Source: Arthrobacter sp. QXT-31 (lineage in GTDB: Bacteria > Actinomycetota > Actinomycetes > Actinomycetales > Micrococcaceae). From it: DNA of 64,000 bases. Within the stretch, counting starts at the first letter, position 1. Every line of letters begins with the position of its first letter. Positions 9,238 through 18,692 of the stretch are shown here, in pieces. The notes beneath the pieces are model-generated. The model had not been told where the DNA came from, made no database searches, and was given only the letters and a program-made list of their open reading frames with translations. The stretch is taken from assembly GCF_001969265.1 (NCBI RefSeq), contig NZ_CP019304.1, forward strand, positions 186,001-250,000. The letters are read 5' to 3'. The translations under genes were made by a program, and so were the position numbers.

Positions 9238-9768
9238 GTGGGGGCAAACAGAGCAGCCATCCTGGCCGAATACGATCGAGCACGAGCGGACCTCGATGCC
9301 TGGTTGACCAGCGCAACCGCGGAGGACCTTCGCTGCAAGAGCAACGGCACGAAGTGGACCAACGAAGAACTGCTCTTTCACATGGTTTTCGGTTACATGG
9401 TGGTCCGCGCACTGCTTCCGCTGGTCCACATCATTAGCCGACTCCCACCACCGGCCGGCAAGGCCTTCGCAGCGCTCCTGAACGCGGGCACCCGCCCGTT
9501 CGATGTCATCAATTACTGGGGCTCCCGCAGCGCGGCCCTCGTCTACAACAAGCGACGGATGGCCCGGAAACTTGAAAAGACCATCAGCGCCATCACCCGC
9601 AGACTCGAACGCGAGAGTACGAGATCGCTGTCACGAGCTCTGCCCTTCCCAGACCGGTGGGATCCGTTCTTCAAACCCTCGATGACACTCACAGACGTCT
9701 ACGCGTACCCCACTAAGCATTTCGACTTCCACGCGCGGCAGTTAAGTCTCAGCCCACCAAACAGATAG
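9238..9768 (+). CDS. DinB/YfiT-like family protein
   Basis: A 176-residue protein with the four-helix DinB-type pattern, including WTNEELLFHMVFGY (a likely metal-ligand His) and a late KHFDFHARQL segment that could give a further metal-ligand His. Members include thiol-dependent S-transferases using mycothiol or bacillithiol; the substrate here is unknown. The GTG start follows GCGGAAG. It is 14 bp after the thioredoxin-fold gene and probably cotranscribed. Confidence 0.65.
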   Translation: MGANRAAILAEYDRARADLDAWLTSATAEDLRCKSNGTKWTNEELLFHMVFGYMVVRALLPLVHIISRLPPPAGKAFAALLNAGTRPFDVINYWGSRSAALVYNKRRMARKLEKTISAITRRLERESTRSLSRALPFPDRWDPFFKPSMTLTDVYAYPTKHFDFHARQLSLSPPNR

Positions 9769-9836
9769 AGAGTGCCGTCCAATTAGGGCGATGTGCATGA
9801 TGCTCAGACACAGGGTTGACCTGCCTTCAACTTCCC

Positions 9837-9870
9837 GACGTCTCTCACCCTTGAGATACGAGACGTCTCG
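9837..9870. repeat. Inverted repeat around a 12-bp palindrome
   Basis: GACGTCTC at 9837-9844 is the inverse of GAGACGTC at 9860-9867, and CGAGACGTCTCG at 9859-9870 is a perfect palindrome. It sits about 190 bp beyond the 3' end of the serine recombinase gene and could belong to a recombination site, but this is only positional. Confidence 0.45.
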
Positions 9871-10055
9871 CAAGACGAGCGGTGCCGCCCTATGGCTCTG
9901 ATCCAATTTTCATGGAATAGCATCAAGTGCGTAGTAGAGCACGCCCCACGCGGTGGTCTGGGTGATGCACAGCGCGGCGAGGCCTCCGCGCGGTGCACCT
10001 TCGGCGACCAGTGCCCGGGATACCGCGGGGGCGGGCGGCAGCGGACGGCCTCCGC

Positions 10056-10634
10056 TCATGGTTTCGCCAGGTGCCGGTAGATGGTGGGCCGGGTGACGCC
10101 GAATTCCCGGGCGATGTGCTCGACGGTGTGGGCCCGTTTCCCGTCGGGGCCCTTTTCTTCATACATGTCGCGGGCCAGCTTGACCTGGCGGGGACCGAGT
10201 TTTGGTTTCTGCCCGCCGGGCCGCCCGCGTGCTCGGGCCGCGGCCAGCCCGTCACGGGTCCGTTCGGACATCAGGGCGTGTTCGAACTCGGCGATCGAGC
10301 CGAGGATCTGGAAGAACATCCGTCCGAGGGCGGTGGAGGTGTCGATGCCCTGGTCCAGGACGACCAGGTCCACGCCGCGTTCCTGCAGCGTCTTGGACAG
10401 GTCGATGAGGTGTTCCAGCGACCGGCCGAGCCGGTCGAGCTTGGTGACGACAAGCTGGTCCCCGGAACGGTTGGCCGAGAGCAGGGCCTTGTCGAGTTCG
10501 GGCCTGCGGGCGAGTTTCCCCGAGGCCGTGTCGAGGAACACCTGTTCGCAGCCGGCCGCGGTCAGGGCGTCGTGTTGGGCTTCGGGGTGCTGGTCGCGGG
10601 TGGAGACCCGACCGTATCCGATTCGCATCACCAA
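10056..10634 (-). CDS. Serine recombinase (resolvase/invertase family)
   Basis: A 192-residue small serine recombinase. The catalytic N-terminal domain begins RIGYGRVST with the nucleophile Ser of GRVST, followed by TKLDRLGRS and the E-helix ([12 protein letters not shown]). It ends in a helix-turn-helix ([16 protein letters not shown]). These enzymes resolve transposon cointegrates or invert DNA. The start may be the second Met (MRIGYG, 10628). No transposase of the Tn3 type is in the window, so it may be the remnant of a larger element. The adjacent lpd fragment supports rearrangement. Confidence 0.9.
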   Translation of the reverse strand: MVMRIGYGRVSTRDQHPEAQHDALTAAGCEQVFLDTASGKLARRPELDKALLSANRSGDQLVVTKLDRLGRSLEHLIDLSKTLQERGVDLVVLDQGIDTSTALGRMFFQILGSIAEFEHALMSERTRDGLAAARARGRPGGQKPKLGPRQVKLARDMYEEKGPDGKRAHTVEHIAREFGVTRPTIYRHLAKP

Positions 10635-10817
10635 AAGGTATCACCAACCTTGGTTGGCGTTACACAGGCGCGTACACGGAAACCATTACAGAATGGGTCC
10701 CGGGTTTCCGCGTCTCTTCAAACATGCCCGGGGTGTCTCGCGAACGATCGTTACCGTACGCCAACCGGCAGGTCCCGGCCACCCGGGACGGCCAGCCCGG
10801 GCCTCTCGACCAAAATG

Positions 10818-10980
10818 CTGGCCCTCCCCAATCAGCTCACTGACCCGGGCACCGAGCATATGCACCCCAACGATCGGGCCCTCCTTCTGCCGAATTAGTT
10901 TGCTGAAGCCCGCCGTTTGCAGCATCTGGCTCTTAGGGTTCCCGGCCGCCAGCCTTTCGGCTTCGGTGTAGTCAGAAAGC
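10818..10980 (-). pseudogene. Fragment of a dihydrolipoyl dehydrogenase gene
   Basis: A minus-strand frame encodes [18 protein letters not shown], then [21 protein letters not shown]. This matches residues about 372-412 of the intact lpdA at 6155 almost word for word, then diverges abruptly. Neither the flavin folds nor the redox cysteines are present. It is a piece of a related gene left next to the recombinase. Confidence 0.8.
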
Positions 10981-11038
10981 TGCAGGACAGCGGGCTGGTA
11001 ATACACAAGCCATACGGGGACGTCGAGCTAACCCAGGG

Positions 11039-11536
11039 CTAGTGCCGCCGCTGGGCTGACAGGGCAATGATCAGTTGGTCCGGGTGCCGGGTGGACGCCA
11101 GCCAGTACGGGGTCCGGTCGGAGGGATCGGTTATCTGGATCCGGACCACCGGATCCACCCAGCCACGGATGCACAGAAACGCCAGGCCATTGAGTCGGGT
11201 GCCGCGTTCGGCCGTCGCTTCGGCGCGGCGGAACGCCGTCGTGGTGCCGACGAAGCTACGTTCGATAGTGGCCCGGCCCACACGCAGCGTTGAACCGGTC
11301 ACCTGGATTGTCGGGGTAGTGCGGACCAGCACTACTGAAATGATGGCGAACAGCACAATGGCTCCGGTGATCCCGGCCGTGATGCTGATGGGCGCAAGAA
11401 TCAGGATTCCGGCGCTCGATAAGCCCGCGGAGACTAGCCAGATCCAGAAGTTCGGCCAAACCTTTTCGGTGTAAAGAACGATGGCGTCACCGGGGGGACT
11501 CGTTGGGGTAGGCGCAACTCCGCTGGATTCAAGCAT
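11039..11536 (-). CDS. DUF3093 family membrane protein
   Basis: A 165-residue protein with two membrane segments near residues 30-75 (WLVSAGLSSAGILILAP and ITGAIVLFAIISVVLV), followed by a soluble domain ending in WLASTRHPDQLIIAL. This is the layout of DUF3093 proteins, common in actinobacteria and of unknown role. It reads away from the riboswitch-controlled peptidase gene. Confidence 0.75.
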   Translation of the reverse strand: MLESSGVAPTPTSPPGDAIVLYTEKVWPNFWIWLVSAGLSSAGILILAPISITAGITGAIVLFAIISVVLVRTTPTIQVTGSTLRVGRATIERSFVGTTTAFRRAEATAERGTRLNGLAFLCIRGWVDPVVRIQITDPSDRTPYWLASTRHPDQLIIALSAQRRH

Positions 11537-11744
11537 GGGACAAGCTTTCCACTTTTCCTGGACTACTTCGTCTTGGCGACGGCGGTGGCGCCCCGTGCTG
11601 TCTGTAACAGGTTACAACCCGCCCCGTCCTACCGCGGCCCACCCGAGCGCAGGGGCGGTGGGGCGGAAGATGACGGGTTATTACATCACAGTTTCGTTAG
11701 ATATAGTTTGACCCAAGCATCGATACCAAAGCGTTACCTGATCC

Positions 11745-11967
11745 GGAGCCGAGCTCTGCCAGCGGATCAGGTGCACGAGTCACCAACTGGCAGAGGCGGA
11801 GGAACCACAACCGGCAGTCGCAGGACTGCCTTGGGGTGAAGTCCGTCAGCAGCAAGCCCTCTCTCAGCTAAGGATCCTCACGGGACACCTCTGCGCCAAA
11901 GTGCTTGTTACGGCGGACCGGGTCTTTGAACTCTCTGACCCGAACCCGACAGCTAACTTCGCAGGCT
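11745..11967 (+). promoter_or_regulatory. Cyclic di-AMP (ydaO/yuaA) riboswitch
   Basis: The leader of the M23 peptidase gene contains the conserved blocks of the ydaO/yuaA class in order: GGAGGAACC (11798-11806), TTGGGGTGAAGTCC (11831-11844), then CCGAACCCGACAGCTAAC continuing into TTCGCAGGC (11940-11966). In actinobacteria this class binds c-di-AMP and controls cell-wall hydrolases and resuscitation factors. Outer boundaries are approximate. Confidence 0.85.
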
Positions 11968-11986
11968 TCCCAGAGAGGAATAAGGC

Positions 11987-12811
11987 TTGGCCACGCAATA
12001 CCCCAAGGGCCGCCGGCGCGCGACAGGCCCCGCTTCGGCGCCCAGTGCGCGCGGGGCGTTTACCGCCGGCAGGCCCCGGGATCCGCAGCGCGAAGCACGC
12101 CGTCGCCGGGGACCCTTCCGCCAGATTACTGATTTCGCCGCAGCCAGCGGCATGGGCCAGAAGGCCGGCATCGCTTTCGCAGCCACGGGCCTGGTACTGG
12201 CCATGACCGTTCCGGCGACCGGCCCGGTGATAACCTCGCAGCAAACCGGCCAGGCCGCGTCCGCGCTTTCCGCCGCCGCACAGCCTGAGATTTCCGCGAC
12301 GGCGGGAGCCCGGATCGAGTTCAGCCGCTCCCAGGTGGCCACCAAGGCAGACCCAGACGGCAAGCTGAAACAGCTACTCAGCGCCCAGTCGGCCGGTGCC
12401 ATCACCAGCGCAGCCTCCGCTGGAACTCTTGGCGCCCCGCTCGCTACGATGACCACGGTTTCGCCCTTCGGGTACCGGGTCAGTCCCATCACGGGCGGTT
12501 CAGGGGACTTCCATCGGGGACAGGACCTCGTGGCGCAGTGCAGCACTTCCGTCCTGGCCGCTGCCGCAGGCACCGTCACCTTCGCAGGTTGGCACCCGTA
12601 CGGCGGAGGGAACCGCGTGGTCGTGGATCACGGCAATGGCCTGAAAACCACCTACAATCACCTGTCTTCCTTCAACGTGAGCCAGGGGCAGAAAGTGTCC
12701 CGGGGGGACGTTGTGGCCTTCAGCGGAACCACGGGCGCCTCCACCGGCTGCCACCTCCACTTCGAGGTTGAAGTAAACGGTGAAGTTGTCGACCCGAACG
12801 GCTGGCTCTAA
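11987..12811 (+). CDS. M23 family metallopeptidase (LytM/NlpD-like), secreted or anchored
   Basis: A 274-residue protein starting with TTG at 11987 behind GAGAGGAA. An Arg-rich cytoplasmic head is followed by a hydrophobic segment near residues 65-85, then a linker and a C-terminal peptidase domain. Zinc ligands are visible in FHRGQDL (in place of the usual HxGxD) and HLHFEVEVNG. M23 enzymes cut peptidoglycan cross-bridges. The upstream c-di-AMP riboswitch fits wall remodelling under control of this messenger. Confidence 0.88.
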   Translation: MATQYPKGRRRATGPASAPSARGAFTAGRPRDPQREARRRRGPFRQITDFAAASGMGQKAGIAFAATGLVLAMTVPATGPVITSQQTGQAASALSAAAQPEISATAGARIEFSRSQVATKADPDGKLKQLLSAQSAGAITSAASAGTLGAPLATMTTVSPFGYRVSPITGGSGDFHRGQDLVAQCSTSVLAAAAGTVTFAGWHPYGGGNRVVVDHGNGLKTTYNHLSSFNVSQGQKVSRGDVVAFSGTTGASTGCHLHFEVEVNGEVVDPNGWL

Positions 12812-12939
12812 AGTCACTGATGGCGAGCTCTCACATTGTTGTGACATGCCGTGTCCTGGATGTGACAATTGGTTCGAAACCCTGGTGCTGTAGCGCCATG
12901 GAGGGCCCGGACGGGACTTCCGCACTTAGCGCTGCCGAG

Positions 12940-13261
12940 AGATCGTCCTCCGCACTCGTCGCCTACCTGGCCTTGGAAGGCACCGACGCCTGGATGCGCC
13001 GGCACCAGGACCTCAGCAGCACCGGAAAACCCACGGCGTTGCCACCACGGCGGTTGGCCCTGCTCATCGCCAATCGGCATCGGATTGCACAACCTCGGCG
13101 AAGGCCTGGCCATCGGCTCCGCGTACGCTGTGGGATCCCTGGCGCTCGGGGCCACGCTGATTGTCGGTTTCGCCATCCCACAACACCACCGAAGGACTGG
13201 CCATCGTCACACCGCTGGCCAAGGAACCCGCTCGCCTGGGTGGCTCGCGGACGGTCGGCGA
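12940..13261 (+). pseudogene. Broken ZIP-family metal transporter
   Basis: Three frames carry consecutive pieces of a ZIP/GufA-type transporter: AYLALEGTDAW (frame from 12820), then GIGLHNLGEGLAIGSAYAVG (about 13068-13172), then HNTTEGLAIVTPLAKE (from about 13173). The two HN-x-x-EG metal-binding helices of ZIP proteins are both recognisable. At least two frameshifts and missing ends rule out a working transporter. Confidence 0.75.
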
Positions 13262-13478
13262 GGAAATCCCAAAGGGCGGCATCGTCATCGTATATTTTCC
13301 GCGCAGCGGGGGTGGGCTGCAGGACCCTTCAGCAATTGTCGCGGCAACGGTTGTTGCACCCTCGTTCGATGTGGCTGATGACCTTTCATCGGTTCACGCT
13401 AACATCGGGAGTGCCGGGGCCTCCGAGTAGATGGGCAAGCGGGGACTGATGCGCTGGCCGCGACACACGAGGATCCCA

Positions 13479-14377
13479 CTACCTCTCAAGGCGCCCCTGG
13501 GCCATACTTGCGAGGTAGTCGTTGTATGTGTCGAGCTCTGCATCCTCGACGCGTTGTCGTTGCTTCGAGGTGCGCATCTCCCGGGTGCGCCAGCGGGAAA
13601 GGCAGACGATGAGTACCACGAATAGCGGTAGTTCTGCATAGGTCCATACCAGGGCCCCGGCGATCGCCTGATCGAGGATCGGATCATGGTCGCCGGTGGG
13701 GTTGGCGTATGCGCTGAAAAGCGGTGTCCCGGTTCGGAGCAGGATCAGGCCGAAGACGGCATGGATTTGGAGCTCGACGACGATGTCGACGAACCGCACA
13801 GCGAAGGGACACGTGGCAAGGGGTCGGACGACCATAGCGGTATCGCCGAGATGACGCCGAGGACGAGGAGGATGAACAACAGGGCGTCGTGGCCGAAGGG
13901 GATGCGCATGATGATGCTGATGACGTCTATGAGATAGAGAGCCGGGTACAGCAGGATCGCGGCGACGATGGCGACCACGGGGTGTAGTGCGGCGCGCCAG
14001 AATCGTGCTCGGAGTCCCGCGTGCGCGGCACGGAGCACGAGTCGTCCGAGGCCGGTGTGCGGTGTACTGCGCAGGAGAAGACGCCCCGGCGAGCCTGCGA
14101 TGAGAAGCGGCGGGACGACGGTCAACAGGGTGATCTGTTGGAACACCAGGCCCGAGACGAACTCCTCGGCCAGGCGGTTCACGCCGAACGTCGTGACGGC
14201 AAAGATCAGGACGCATCCGGTCAAGAACGATGCCGTGCGGGCGATTGCCCAGCGACGGCGATGCCGCCACATCCAGATCGCCCCTCTCAGGTATAGCGCC
14301 GCGAGCAGCAGGGCGGCGACGGCGATTGGCGAGCCCGCGAGGGGTTCGAAGGCGACCCACTGGTCAATCGGTGGCAT
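13479..14377 (-). pseudogene. Frameshifted CtaG-like cytochrome c oxidase assembly protein
   Basis: The 5' part (14377 to about 13825) encodes several CtaG/caa3-type membrane segments (FQQITLLTVVPPLLIAGSPG and IIMRIPFGHDALLFILLV). The family then continues in another frame (VRFVDIVVELQIHAVFGLIL onward) to 13479. A single frameshift near 13820-13830 separates them. Intact members assist copper insertion into the aa3/caa3 oxidase. A related domain is intact in the CopD-CtaG fusion at 48553. Confidence 0.8.
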
Positions 14378-14436
14378 GGCAGGTTCCCTTCATCGAAGCG
14401 ATGATACATCGTTATTTGGCCGCCGCGGTGCCGGGG

Positions 14437-14583
14437 TCAGGTGCGTCTGGAGTAGGAGTGCAGGCCGGGGAAGTACACGTTGACGACGGTGAAGTTGAAG
14501 ACTACGGCGGCGAATCCGATGATGCACAGCCAGGCCGAGCGGTTGCCGCGCCCGCCACGTGCGGCCCGGGCGAGGATGTAAGC
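14437..14583 (-). pseudogene. C-terminal fragment of a third CcsB gene
   Basis: The frame reads AYILARAARG, then RSAWLCIIGFAAVVFNFTVV and FPGLHSYSRRT. This matches the last 47 or so residues of CcsB but differs at many positions from both copies in this window, so it comes from a more distant relative. It is fused head-on to DUF21 debris at about 14585. Confidence 0.8.
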
Positions 14584-14587
14584 CGGC

Positions 14588-15077
14588 CTAGATGTACTGC
14601 CCAGGCAGCAGGGCGAAGTTCTTGGGGACAAGTTCGCCGATCACCATCGAAAAGATGGTGGCCAGGAAAATGCCGGCCACGGCGCCGATACCCGGCACTA
14701 CGGCTTCGGGCAGTCCGGGTGGCCTTCCGCTGGCCACCGCCAAGATCGTGATTCCGTTCCAGGCCCTTTTCACGGCCGTGTTCAAGCCCGTGATCCTGCT
14801 ATGCGAGCAGAGGCCCGCTGAGCATGCTGCTGATGGCCGGCTCGAAGGTGTAGCCGGTGAGAAGTGTGGTCAGCGTGATGCCGAGCTGGGCCCCGGAGAG
14901 GTGCGTCGAGGTGATCTTGAGGGCCTTGATGGTGGGCGCAAGGCGCTTCTCCCCGCGGGCCTGACGGGCTTCAAGATCGTTGCGGTCCAGATTGACAAGC
15001 GCGAACTCGGAGGCAACGAAAAATCCGGTGCCGACCGTGAGGACAAGGCCGACACCGAGCATGATCCATTCATACAT
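14588..15077 (-). pseudogene. Truncated, frameshifted DUF21 (CNNM/TlyC-like) membrane protein
   Basis: The 5' part (15077-14799) encodes the start of a CNNM/hemolysin-C family protein: MYEWIMLGVGLVLTVGTGFF, EFALVNLDRNDLEARQARG and STHLSGAQLGITLTTLLTGY. The next piece lies in a second frame (KRAWNGITILAVASG, then FSMVIGELVPKNFAL). It then stops at the junction with the CcsB fragment, so the CBS domains are gone. Intact members move divalent cations or stabilise the membrane. Confidence 0.8.
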
Positions 15078-15399
15078 TCGGGCGCCCCTCTCCCGCGATG
15101 GCCGGCGAACCGGTCAGAAGGTGGAGGGGCTTGGGCATATCTGAAGGAGGGTCATCCATAGTGCATGCAATTCTATCTATTCCATCAGGGGAGCTCAGCC
15201 GCCAGCGTGGCGGTTCCGGGTCGCCGCGAAATTCTGCGGAAACCGACGAAGCGATTTTGGAGGTTTCCGCGGCGCGGCTTGCCGACGGTGCCACCGGGCA
15301 TTTTCCAGCAGTCCTGTTCGTAGCGGGCTTCGGGCTCGGCGGGGCCTGGAGGATCTCGGTTCCTCCCCCGACCGGCGCGGCAAGGTCGGTGCGCTAGCT

Positions 15400-15558
15400 T
15401 TAGTTTCTGTTGGTTCTGACGACTGCGATTGCGCCGATGAAGCCTGTGAGGGAGAGTAAGATCCCGACGGTCCGATCTGTGCTGTCGGCGGCCGCGGCGG
15501 TAGCCATCACTCCTATCAGTCCCAAGATGGCCATCGCGATGAAACAGAAACGTCGCAT
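15400..15558 (-). CDS. Small membrane protein, 52 residues
   Basis: The short frame starts at ATG 15558 after AAGGATAAC and encodes two hydrophobic segments (MRRFCFIAMAILGLIGVMAT and VGILLSLTGFIGAIAVV) joined by a short Asp/Arg loop. I do not recognise the family. The size, layout and ribosome-binding site are reasonable for a real two-helix protein. Confidence 0.5.
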   Translation of the reverse strand: MRRFCFIAMAILGLIGVMATAAAADSTDRTVGILLSLTGFIGAIAVVRTNRN

Positions 15559-15736
15559 TGTTATCCTTGGGTTGAATAACTGGCGTGGACTGTCGGGGTA
15601 GGCACACTAATCACGGTACTCGTCCCGGCTGTGAACTGCAGGATCTTACCCCTGGGTGGTTGGCCGGGCACCGCCGCTGCTCACCGGCAGTGCCGGGGCT
15701 TGCGGCCAGGAGCGGCCGCTCCCGAGTCCTCAGCGG

Positions 15737-16174
15737 CTAGTTGCGCGCGACAAGGTGGTAGGCATAGAGGAGGGGGGCGTCCACGCTCGATGCAGCGATT
15801 TCCAGCGGGCCGGCTTCCGGGAGATCGATTTTGATGCTCTCCCGGGCGCCGTTGCAGGCTGCGCCGAGGCGGATCAATTCGCCCTCGCCGGCGCGTGCGG
15901 TCAGGAAGGCCTTGCCGCCGCCCTCGCACGCGAGCGTCAGGGTGTAGCTCCCCCCGGGCACGTTCTCCGTGCTGATAACCGGCTGTGTGTCCAGGATCCT
16001 GCCGGCGCCCTCGGCAACGGTGGTTGCGGTGGTGGGTAATGCCGTCGCCTCCCAGGAGGGGATATCGGCGGTCTCCACGGAAAGCTGCTGCGTGCAGCCG
16101 GTCAGGGAAGCAACGATCCCGGCGGCAGCCACCCATCGGAGGGCATGCGTCAGGGCTGAACATCGAAAGGACAT
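15737..16174 (-). CDS. Hypothetical secreted lipoprotein
   Basis: 145 residues, with a signal sequence and a lipobox-like LTGC near residue 27, then a Thr/Ala-rich linker and a compact domain holding a Cys pair (TLACEGGGKAF ... RLGAACNGA). Similar small lipoproteins occur in Micrococcaceae; the function is unknown. It lies downstream of signal peptidase I in the same direction. Confidence 0.7.
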   Translation of the reverse strand: MSFRCSALTHALRWVAAAGIVASLTGCTQQLSVETADIPSWEATALPTTATTVAEGAGRILDTQPVISTENVPGGSYTLTLACEGGGKAFLTARAGEGELIRLGAACNGARESIKIDLPEAGPLEIAASSVDAPLLYAYHLVARN

Positions 16175-16393
16175 GCCTCCAACTTACCCCGGAACCAGGA
16201 GTCCCGGACTGGCCCCTTGACCCGCAGGGTATGGTCGTCCAGGAAGTCCCTGACCAGTGCGGCGGCGGAAGCGTTCAGGAGACCCTGAGTGCATGGAGTG
16301 GATGGGTCGATGGATGGGTGACCCGGAACCGGCGGGGCAACGACAACGGTCAGGACGCCGGGCTGTTGTCCCGGGGGCCGGGACGGCTGCGGG

Positions 16394-17185
16394 TCAACCA
16401 GCGGTGCGTGGGGCCGGGACGCCGGCGAATACGCCCGGGTAGTTGTCCACGGGCCCGGTCCTGTTCGGCGGCCACGCGATCACGCTGGCCTTGCCCTCCA
16501 CATCGGACAGGTCAACAAATCCACCGTCGGTGCCCCGATGCGCGCGTGAGTCGGCTGAGTAGTTGCGGTTATCACCCATCACCCAGAGTTTTCCGGGCGG
16601 GACCACAACATCGAAGGGCTGAACCCAGGCCGGCTCCGCGGCATTCAGGTAGGTCTCATTCAGCGCTGCGCCGTTGACGGTGATTTGCCCGGCTGCCGTG
16701 CAACACGTCACCCGGTCACCGGGGAGGCCGATGGCGCGTTTCACCAGATAGTTGCCCGATTTCTCGGGAAGGAGTCCCACGAAGCCGAGGGAGTCCTCAA
16801 CGACGCCGCCAAGGCCGCGGTCCGGGCCAGGAGAGGTCTCCGGAAGCCAGTTCTTGGTATCGCGGAACACGATCACGTCTCCGCGCGCTAACCCAAACGG
16901 TTCCGGGATGAGAAGGTTGACGATAATCCTGTCATCGACCTTCAGTGTGTCCGCCATTGAAAAGGAGGGGATGAAGAATGCGCGGAAGAAGAAGGTTTTA
17001 ATCAGGAAGGACAGGACGACGGCGGCCAGCACCACCAATCCAATCTCCCTGAACCAGGCCATGGCCCGGTGAGGGCCGGATTTGCCCGACGCTGCTTTTG
17101 CTGCCCTTAATCCCTGACGGGTCCGCGGCGTGTTTGTAGCGCTGTGTCGATCTGGTCCGTGCGCTCTTTCCTGGTTCCCTGGCAT
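16394..17185 (-). CDS. lepB: Signal peptidase I
   Basis: 263 residues. After a basic cytoplasmic head and one membrane anchor (IGLVVLAAVVLSFLIKTFFF), the catalytic Ser is in PSFSMADTL and the catalytic Lys in LVKRAIGLPGD. The box GDNRNYSADSRAHR is also present. It removes leaders of exported proteins. A CC pair (VTCCTAAGQ) follows the Lys box, as in many actinobacterial members. As an additional peptidase in an island rich in exported redox proteins it could serve the local cargo, but that is inference. Confidence 0.93.
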   Translation of the reverse strand: MPGNQERAHGPDRHSATNTPRTRQGLRAAKAASGKSGPHRAMAWFREIGLVVLAAVVLSFLIKTFFFRAFFIPSFSMADTLKVDDRIIVNLLIPEPFGLARGDVIVFRDTKNWLPETSPGPDRGLGGVVEDSLGFVGLLPEKSGNYLVKRAIGLPGDRVTCCTAAGQITVNGAALNETYLNAAEPAWVQPFDVVVPPGKLWVMGDNRNYSADSRAHRGTDGGFVDLSDVEGKASVIAWPPNRTGPVDNYPGVFAGVPAPRTAG

Positions 17186-17251
17186 TCTTCGTCCCTTCTT
17201 CAGCAGCCGGTCTTGAAGGGAAAGCGGCCGCCGCCGGTCCCGACGGCCGGG

Positions 17252-17548
17252 CTAAAGGGGCCGGTCAAAGGAGAAGCCACAGGCGCACTGGTACGTCATA
17301 ACACTTCGTAGCAGTTCCTGTGCGGTGTTCGGCGGTTCAGTTCCTGGCGATAACGGCATCTCTTCGGCCGTTACTAAGCGCATCGGCTTGCCGCAATGCA
17401 CATGGGTGGCCAGCATATGGTCGACATCCGGATCCCGGTCCCTCCCGGCTGCTTCTATCCCGCCGATCGCAAAACCTTTCCGGATTGAAGCATCCTGCCC
17501 TGCCGAGGTTGCCGTGTATCGCTCAAGCGGTTGCTGTAAATCGTTCAA
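17252..17548 (-). CDS. Small zinc-ribbon-like protein of unknown function
   Basis: 98 residues with THVHCGKPMRL and YQCACGFSFD, a Cys/His spacing that could bind one metal ion in a ribbon. No wider family is recognised. It sits upstream of lepB on the same strand. Confidence 0.6.
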   Translation of the reverse strand: MNDLQQPLERYTATSAGQDASIRKGFAIGGIEAAGRDRDPDVDHMLATHVHCGKPMRLVTAEEMPLSPGTEPPNTAQELLRSVMTYQCACGFSFDRPL

Positions 17549-17750
17549 GGGGTCCTTCTTCGCCAGAAGGCCTCCAACTAATGACTCCTCCAGTGAAAGA
17601 ACGCCCTGGACGCGATAGAGGTTCCCGCCACGGCTTCACGGCGATTAGAGAGTGGCCGCAGGAGATCAAACGATTGCCCGGCCACCAGGTTGCAGGGCCC
17701 GGACCCCCGAGGAACGGGGGTTTCCCTCTTCGCCTTGCAGTGCTTGCCCT

Positions 17751-17987
17751 ATGCTTGTGGTCGTGCTGAATGAGTTTTGGGCCACCGCGCCGAAGTCCTA
17801 TAAGGTCCTGGTCTTTAGTGCCATGGGCATGATCGCGGTGGGCATCGTGTTCACTGTTATCGGTTCCGCAGCCCGGCAGGAGTGGGCAGCCTTGGCTTCC
17901 CTGCCCCTGATTGGCCTGGGACTGGTGCTCCACAGTCTCGGTGTAGTGGTCCGCGGTCATAAGGTGCGCAAAAGCATCCCAAAGTGA
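17751..17987 (+). CDS. Small DUF3188-like membrane protein
   Basis: 78 residues from ATG 17751. Two hydrophobic segments (KVLVFSAMGMIAVGIVFTVI and LASLPLIGLGLVLHSLGVVV) flank a short loop, ending in a basic tail. It resembles DUF3188 proteins of Micrococcaceae, which have no assigned role. The longer upstream frame is not protein-like, so I choose this start. Confidence 0.65.
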   Translation: MLVVVLNEFWATAPKSYKVLVFSAMGMIAVGIVFTVIGSAARQEWAALASLPLIGLGLVLHSLGVVVRGHKVRKSIPK

Positions 17988-18338
17988 CTAAAAGTGGGCA
18001 GCCAGCCTCCAGCTCCTCCCGCCCGTGGCGGTGGCTCATGAAAGTCCGAGCGTACGGGGATATTCTCGGCCGTCAGAAGCGGTGGCGCGCTGCGGCCGGT
18101 GGCCGGTGGCCGGTGGCCCGCGAATGTTCTCAGTTAGAGAGCCGAACCTGTGGGCGATAGTGGAGACACCCGTCCCGAAGGGAGTACGCGGAGGCTGTTC
18201 AGCCGGCGGAACCGCTGGCCCTGGCCACGCGATGGCACGGAAGCAAAGCTCTTAGTGCCGAATGTTCTCCCCACCTCAAAGTTCAGGTGGGCTTAGGTGC
18301 AGGTTGTCTGCAAAATGAACCTACCAGGTTAGGGATAG
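17988..18338. other. Gap with a short tandem repeat and a hairpin
   Basis: No gene is supported. A short GGCCGGT tandem lies near 18098-18118. CCCACCT (18270-18276) pairs with AGGTGGG (18285-18291), a possible terminator ahead of the next gene. Confidence 0.4.
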
Positions 18339-18692
18339 ATGAATTATTTGCTGCTGACGTCTGCTGAGCGTGGGCTCATGTACCTGACGGTGACTCCGAG
18401 CCCGGCACCGGGCCCCGGCCAGAATGGATTACGACCGGGGTTGAGCGCAGATCAGGTGACCCCCGGACTTCTCGGGTTCGTCATGACAGCCTTCATGGTC
18501 GTCGCAGTTGTCGCGCTCATGGTTTCCATGACCCGACGCATACGCCGCGTCCGGTACCGGGCGCAAGCAGGCGAAAGGCCCGGGAACACGGATGCACTCC
18601 CCACTGATGAAGGGAACGATGTCCTTCATCCTGAAGAGCCAGGGGATCCAGTGCTTCTCCCCGGAAAGACTGCTCCTGAAAAACAGGCCTAG
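18339..18692 (+). CDS. Hypothetical single-span membrane protein
   Basis: About 117 residues. A Pro-rich head precedes one clear membrane segment (LLGFVMTAFMVVAVVALMVSM) with a basic stop-transfer (TRRIRRVRYR), then an acidic tail. The layout is common in Arthrobacter; no function is known. The start may be the internal Met at 18378. Confidence 0.6.
   Translation: MNYLLLTSAERGLMYLTVTPSPAPGPGQNGLRPGLSADQVTPGLLGFVMTAFMVVAVVALMVSMTRRIRRVRYRAQAGERPGNTDALPTDEGNDVLHPEEPGDPVLLPGKTAPEKQA

Noticed and set aside
9804..9998. A 64-codon minus-strand frame near the recombinase
   Set aside because: No start signal or domain; overlaps the inverted repeat region.
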